Shown in pieces: positions 59,472-64,000 of a stretch of 64,000 bases of DNA. The notes beneath the pieces are model-generated. The model made no database searches, was not told the DNA's origin, and saw nothing but the letters and a program-made list of their open reading frames with translations. The stretch lies in the NCBI GenBank assembly GCA_965220415.1, contig OZ244829.1, positions 124,001-188,000 on the forward strand, read 5' to 3'. The stretch comes from JAJDTR01 sp965220415 (GTDB taxonomy: Bacteria > Poribacteria > WGA-4E > JAJDTR01). Position 1 is the first letter of the stretch; every line of letters begins with the position of its first letter. The translations under genes and the position numbers were made by a program.

Positions 59472-62378
59472 ATGAAGAGATTATCGGCAGGAATGCAGCA
59501 ACGGTCTGGTCACCGGATAGGCAATCGGTGGGCAGCCCTGACTCTCATCCTTCTCTGCATTGTCTGTTTGGGATTTAATCTTCTCGTTTTGCGTGAAGGA
59601 TGGGCACAAGGCTTCGGCAAGAATAAAGTCACCGATCAAGATTTCGATTGGTTAATCCATCGGACGGAACACTTTGACATATACTATTACCCTGCGGAAG
59701 CAAAGCTTGTACCGATCATGGCAGAAATTGCCGAAGAGGCATACGAGAAACATAGTGAGGACTTTGAACACGAAATTGCCGATCGAACGCCGCTTATTCT
59801 CTATCAATCGCACAAAGATTTTCAGGAAACGAACATCATTCTCCAGGAACTCCATGAAGGCATTGGCGGATTCGCAGAGATTTTCAAGCGGCGAGTGGTG
59901 ATTCCATTTACGGGATCCATGGAAGCGTTTCGCGAGGTAATTTTTCACGAGCTGGTTCACATCTTTCAATATGACATTATCTACCAGAAACCAGCCGCTC
60001 GCATTTATAGCGGGGAATTTCTATATTCCGCACCGATATGGTTTATAGAGGGCAGCGCGGACTATTTCGCCGAGGACAACGATGCTATCGGCGAGATGGT
60101 TTTGCGAGACGCGAGCGTTCACAATCGAATAGTACCTTTGGTGCACTTACACGACTTTCGAATCCTTGGGACGCAAGTTTTTCTCGGCTATAAGATGGGG
60201 CAACTAGCGATAAAACACTTGGCTGATACTTACGGTCGCGAGAAGGTTGGCGAGATTATGCAGGAGTTGCGACAGAGCCGAACCAAAGATTTGAATGAAG
60301 CGTTTCAAAATGTGCTGGAGATAAGTCTTGAGGAATTTGACGAGGAATGGCGCCGGACGGTGAAAAAGAAATATTGGCCAATGATTGAGCACCGAGACTT
60401 GCCTGACGCCGTGTCCAAGAATTTAACTGCAAAATCACGCTACTCGCATAACATAAAGCCGGTTTGGTCTCCGAGCGGCGAGCTTATCGCGTATGTTACC
60501 GGGAACGAAGGATTTAGCGAAATTGTTCTGATGTCGGTGAAGACGGGCGAGAGAATCGATAGAATTAGCAAGCGATTCTTCGGAAGCAGATATGAAGAGA
60601 TTCGCAGCGATGGACGAGCGCTTGCGTGGTCGTCGGACGGGGATCGTATCGCATTCATCGGCAAGCATCGCGGTTCCGAGTACTTTCTTGAGATAAACAT
60701 CCTAAACAAACGGTTAACTCGCCGCATCAAGCTGGACTTTGACGCAGTTTCTTCACCGTCCTATGACGGTAGCGGCGAGCGAGTCGTTTTTTCAGGCATG
60801 AAGGACACACAGACAGATCTCTATATCCTTGAGTGCGCTTCGGGAGAAATAACCCCCCTGACCAATGATCGCTTTAACGATACGCATCCGGCTTGGAATC
60901 CAGCGCGTGAAGAGATTATCTATTCGTCTGAACGGGAAGGGAAGTCCAAGCTAATCGTCATTGATGTTCTCCAGCGAACGCAACGGCAATTAACCCATGA
61001 TACTTATAGCTCTGTGAGTCCAAATTGGTCGGCAAGCGGTGAGGAGGTCATCTTCTGTACCGACATGCGAGGAGTTTATGACATTTATTCGATAAAATCT
61101 GACGGTACTGAGTTTTCTAGATTAACTAACATCATGACGGGATGTTTCAATCCCAGTTTCTCGCCGGACCGCAAAAGTATCGTGTTCGCGGCATATCAGA
61201 ATGGCAAACAGGATGTCTGTCTCATGGAGACAGAGAAGGCAATCAATGAGAAGGTAGATATGCCTCCGATGGAATTGCGTCCTACCGCGTTGGAAGCCAA
61301 TGAGGAGCGCGAGCATCGGATTGCCAGAAGAAAATACGGTCCCAAAGTTGCTCTGGATGCGATTTTTACAGATTTTAACTTGGGCGCAGACGGCCTTCTG
61401 CGTAATACCACGGAGCTTATTGCCAGTGACATGATGGGAAATCATCGCCTAGGCTTAAGCGTGGCAAATCAATCGGGTTACATCGCTCCCGATTTCATTG
61501 CGCGCTACGGATATCTTTCACGCCGTGCCGATACTGGAGCGGCAATATTCAATTACCACCAATATCATGTCTTGGGCTCAACCCGTAATCGATATGGATT
61601 TCTGCAGCGAACTACCGGGGCGTTGGGTTATTTCAGCTACCCGTTCAATCGCTATAGGCGTATTGATTTTCAGACTTTGTTCTATTCGACGCCGTTCACC
61701 TATAACTTCGAAACCGAACGTACTTTCGACAGTGGTCGCGGGATGCTAATGCTTGGCACGGTCTCCTTCGTGAACGACACCACAAGGTGGAGAGAGTTTG
61801 GCCCGCATACCGGCACGCGTTATCGGTTCGCGGTAGAAAAATCATTTCGAAACTTGGGGAGCGACCTAAGTCTTGTCAATATCATTTTCGATGGTCGACG
61901 GTATCTCAAACTGGGTAGGCGATCGACATTGGCAACACGCCTATTTTTGGGCGGCAGTTTTGGTGAGGACAAATCTCTGTTCTACCTTGGCGGTATTGAT
62001 ACTCTCCGGGGTTACCGATATGAAGAGCTTGCTGGCACGCGCATGGGACTACTCAATTTTGAGGTGCGCATCCCGTTCATTGACGAACTTCGTTTCGGAT
62101 GGCCATTTGCATGGGCAATTGGCGGCATTCGAGGAATCATTTTTGCGGATTTTGGTAGTGTTTGGTCGGATACCAAATTCAATTCCGAGAATAGATATCA
62201 CCTTTTACGGCGTGAAGGAAATTGGTTCCGTCTGGAAGATGTGAATGGCACGATTGGCATTGGACTACGTCTGCAACTGGGACTATTTTCACTGGATCTC
62301 GCCGCGGCACGGCGTACAGACTTGGCAAGTGTAGATCCGGATGTTAGGTACCACTTCGGATTGGGCCGAGCGTTTTAA
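59472..62378 (+). CDS. Metalloprotease / TolB-like propeller / Omp85-type barrel fusion
   Basis: A 968-residue exported protein with three parts (numbers counted from an upstream TTG at 59442). A signal sequence (WAALTLILLCIVCLGF) leads to a zinc-peptidase MA-like domain: HELVH at 169-173 and third ligand E203 in WFIEGSADYFAED. A TolB-type beta-propeller follows, with repeats such as KPVWSPSGELIAYV, ALAWSSDGDRIAFI, HPAWNPAREEIIYSS and NPSFSPDRKSIVFA. The last 300 residues form an outer-membrane barrel with the Omp85 motif GGIDTLRGYRYEEL and a C-terminal Phe. The start is ATG 59472 (GGAG 8 nt upstream). Probably an outer-membrane-anchored protease facing the periplasm. Confidence 0.85.
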   Translation: MKRLSAGMQQRSGHRIGNRWAALTLILLCIVCLGFNLLVLREGWAQGFGKNKVTDQDFDWLIHRTEHFDIYYYPAEAKLVPIMAEIAEEAYEKHSEDFEHEIADRTPLILYQSHKDFQETNIILQELHEGIGGFAEIFKRRVVIPFTGSMEAFREVIFHELVHIFQYDIIYQKPAARIYSGEFLYSAPIWFIEGSADYFAEDNDAIGEMVLRDASVHNRIVPLVHLHDFRILGTQVFLGYKMGQLAIKHLADTYGREKVGEIMQELRQSRTKDLNEAFQNVLEISLEEFDEEWRRTVKKKYWPMIEHRDLPDAVSKNLTAKSRYSHNIKPVWSPSGELIAYVTGNEGFSEIVLMSVKTGERIDRISKRFFGSRYEEIRSDGRALAWSSDGDRIAFIGKHRGSEYFLEINILNKRLTRRIKLDFDAVSSPSYDGSGERVVFSGMKDTQTDLYILECASGEITPLTNDRFNDTHPAWNPAREEIIYSSEREGKSKLIVIDVLQRTQRQLTHDTYSSVSPNWSASGEEVIFCTDMRGVYDIYSIKSDGTEFSRLTNIMTGCFNPSFSPDRKSIVFAAYQNGKQDVCLMETEKAINEKVDMPPMELRPTALEANEEREHRIARRKYGPKVALDAIFTDFNLGADGLLRNTTELIASDMMGNHRLGLSVANQSGYIAPDFIARYGYLSRRADTGAAIFNYHQYHVLGSTRNRYGFLQRTTGALGYFSYPFNRYRRIDFQTLFYSTPFTYNFETERTFDSGRGMLMLGTVSFVNDTTRWREFGPHTGTRYRFAVEKSFRNLGSDLSLVNIIFDGRRYLKLGRRSTLATRLFLGGSFGEDKSLFYLGGIDTLRGYRYEELAGTRMGLLNFEVRIPFIDELRFGWPFAWAIGGIRGIIFADFGSVWSDTKFNSENRYHLLRREGNWFRLEDVNGTIGIGLRLQLGLFSLDLAAARRTDLASVDPDVRYHFGLGRAF

Positions 62379-62430
62379 GGCTTAAAGATTGAACAGCTTG
62401 TTTCAATCTTCAGCTCATGAAAGGAAAAAT

Positions 62431-64000
62431 ATGGATTCACGTTTCAAGCGATTGGTTGTTCTCATCGCCATACTTGCGGTGATTGGTGGGGTTATCACTA
62501 TCCTTGTGAGGATCTACCCGGACCTACTATGGTTTGGTGTTGTCGGCTACGGCTCCGTATACAAGAAGATTTTGCTTACAAAAGTGTTCTTAGGGATTGG
62601 TGTTGGCAGTTTCTTTCTTGTTGTTACTTTGCTTAACGTCTATCTGTTGTATCGTTTCACTCCTAGTCGGCTTAGCCCGACGGTTATGGAGAGCATCCCG
62701 ATAAGAGGAGAGGCTGATTTTGACCTGCGTCGACTAATCTATGGTGTACTAACACTCTTGGCGATAGGGTTTAGCGCGTTGATGGGTTATGCGGCGACGG
62801 ACCGGTGGGAGCCTTTTTTACGGTATTCAAATGCCGAAGGGCTCGCGTTTCAGAATGCTACACCTCTCTTAGAGCCAGCAAGCCGTGATGCAACCGAGTT
62901 TTACATTTCTGAGCAAGAACTAATGGCTAAAGGCATGAAAGTCGAGGACTCGGTTGTGATCCAAGACGCGGGCGGAAGGATGAGTGCAACCATCCAATCC
63001 GTTCAGGTTCAAGGCGACGGTGTCGCAAGAATCCAATTGGATAAACCCTTGGGATTTGATGTGACGACGAATGCGGCACTGATGGCGGCGGCACGCGATC
63101 CGATTTTTCAGCAGGATGTCAGCTATTATGTCTTCAAGATGCCGATCGAACGCTTCATCATTGGCAATCTGTTTGGACTGTTCATGTTGTTGACCTTCTT
63201 TTCTGTCGCCATTTACTTCTTTCACGGTTTACTCATTGGTGATAACAATCGTCTTTCCCCGCCGCCCCGCGTGAAAAATCATCTCTTGACACTTGGTGCG
63301 TTGACTCTGATATTCCGCGGCTGGAACTATCGTTTTGCAATGTATGATTTACTTTACACAACGAATGATGTTGTCCGCGGCGGCGGTGGCTACGCCGCAA
63401 TACACGCTCGTCTACCCTTATTGAAAATCCTCTTGGTACTCTCGCTCATTTGCGCCGCGGCTTTCCTCGTTAGCATTTTTCTAAAGCGACTCAGATATGC
63501 CCTCGGAGCATTTGGAATCTTTCTGATTGTTGGTCTGTTTGGGCAAGTCTATCCGGCCGTTGTGCAGAAATGGCGTGTAGAACCGAACAAACAGGAACTT
63601 GAGACAGAATACATAAACTACAATATCAAGGCAACGCTACATAGCTACGATCTGGAAGAGAACACGGTTACGGAAGAGGAATATCCCTTGACTGGTGAAC
63701 TCTCGTACGATGGCGTTAGAAACGAGGAAAATGCAGCAGTAATGAACAGCATTCGACTATGGGATGAACGCCCCATTCAGCGGACTTTCCGACAATTGCA
63801 GGAGTTACGATCGCAGTACGATTTTCATGGTGTAGACATCGATCGGTACGTAGTGGACGGTTCGCCGCGTCAAGTGATGTTATCCGTACGAGAATTAAAT
63901 ATAAACGAACTTCCGCACGCCGTTCGGAACGATTGGTTTAAGCGCACCTATGTTTATACCCATGGGTACGGGGCTGTGATGAGTCCCGTTAACGAGATTC
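62431..64000 (+). CDS. UPF0182 family membrane protein, 3' end outside the window
   Basis: Open to the window edge with no stop; 523 codons visible. Seven hydrophobic segments in the first 370 residues (for example RLVVLIAILAVIGGVITILV and FGLFMLLTFFSVAIYFF), then a large soluble part beginning PNKQELETEYINYNIKATLH. The end YVYTHGYGAVMSPVNE is the hallmark of UPF0182 (COG1615). Members are about 900 residues; the function is unknown. AAAGGA precedes ATG 62431, 52 nt after the barrel protein, so it belongs to the envelope operon. The loop at about residues 145-230 appears longer than I expect for the family. Confidence 0.85.
   Translation, partial: MDSRFKRLVVLIAILAVIGGVITILVRIYPDLLWFGVVGYGSVYKKILLTKVFLGIGVGSFFLVVTLLNVYLLYRFTPSRLSPTVMESIPIRGEADFDLRRLIYGVLTLLAIGFSALMGYAATDRWEPFLRYSNAEGLAFQNATPLLEPASRDATEFYISEQELMAKGMKVEDSVVIQDAGGRMSATIQSVQVQGDGVARIQLDKPLGFDVTTNAALMAAARDPIFQQDVSYYVFKMPIERFIIGNLFGLFMLLTFFSVAIYFFHGLLIGDNNRLSPPPRVKNHLLTLGALTLIFRGWNYRFAMYDLLYTTNDVVRGGGGYAAIHARLPLLKILLVLSLICAAAFLVSIFLKRLRYALGAFGIFLIVGLFGQVYPAVVQKWRVEPNKQELETEYINYNIKATLHSYDLEENTVTEEEYPLTGELSYDGVRNEENAAVMNSIRLWDERPIQRTFRQLQELRSQYDFHGVDIDRYVVDGSPRQVMLSVRELNINELPHAVRNDWFKRTYVYTHGYGAVMSPVNEI

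Noticed and set aside
1..64000. tRNA or rRNA genes
   Set aside because: No cloverleaf with TTCRANY-type arms or rRNA-like stretch was seen by eye; a covariance search would be needed to exclude them fully.

Overview
The window looks like a piece of chromosome from an uncultured Gram-negative bacterium. My best guess is Candidatus Poribacteria or a close relative. This rests on the mix of phytanoyl-CoA dioxygenase, ThuA, sulfatase, xylose-isomerase-like and secreted LamG proteins, on outer-membrane proteins (TonB receptor, Omp85-type barrel, lipoproteins), on a proteasome plus a UBact modifier, and on intergenic DNA full of short palindromic repeats. The assignment is inference; no rRNA or tRNA gene was seen.

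Layout. 1-2530: small-molecule catabolism genes (PhyH, a frameshifted MDR dehydrogenase, ThuA). 2704-9057: housekeeping genes (an N-terminally extended IF-1, a Ste24-like protease, SMC, ArfB). 9303-11696: an IlvD/Edd dehydratase and a MazEF-like toxin-antitoxin pair with a clear promoter and operator. 11.7-32.1 kb: a catabolic and secreted-protein region with an MDR dehydrogenase, a TIM-barrel glycosidase-like protein, four secreted proteins sharing the same C-terminal tail, a large membrane protein, a sugar isomerase-like protein, a polysaccharide deacetylase, DeoC, an SDR, a sulfatase and an LDH2-type dehydrogenase. 32.1-33.1 kb: small antitoxin-like genes and the remnant of a nucleotidyltransferase. 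33.4-42.4 kb, minus strand: acetate kinase, then the main system, a complete ubiquitin-like UBact/20S proteasome locus (ATPase, Dop, UBact, PrcB, PrcA, PafA). 43-46.8 kb: an HtrA-like protease, an unknown protein and a PfkB kinase. 47.2-53.4 kb, plus strand: glycerol kinase, sensor kinase, sigma-54 response regulator and a solute-binding lipoprotein. 53.7-57.7 kb: a nuclease-like protein, a rhodanese and a TonB receptor. 58.2-64 kb: an envelope operon with a TPR lipoprotein, a second lipoprotein, a metalloprotease/beta-propeller/Omp85-barrel fusion and a UPF0182 membrane protein cut by the window end.

How it works together. The UBact locus holds every part needed for tagging (PafA), removing tags (Dop), recognising and unfolding tagged proteins (ATPase) and degrading them (PrcAB). 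UBact already ends in Glu, so it should not need deamidation before ligation. UBact, PrcB, PrcA and PafA are closely packed and probably form one transcript ending at a hairpin at 34682-34710.

The intergenic DNA carries at least three repeat families: GTAG-plus-palindrome REP-like hairpins, a 140-bp MITE-like element with imperfect terminal inverted repeats (two full copies and one truncated), and a degenerate repeat of about 37 bp bounded by GATC. No transposase, CRISPR array, tRNA or rRNA was found.
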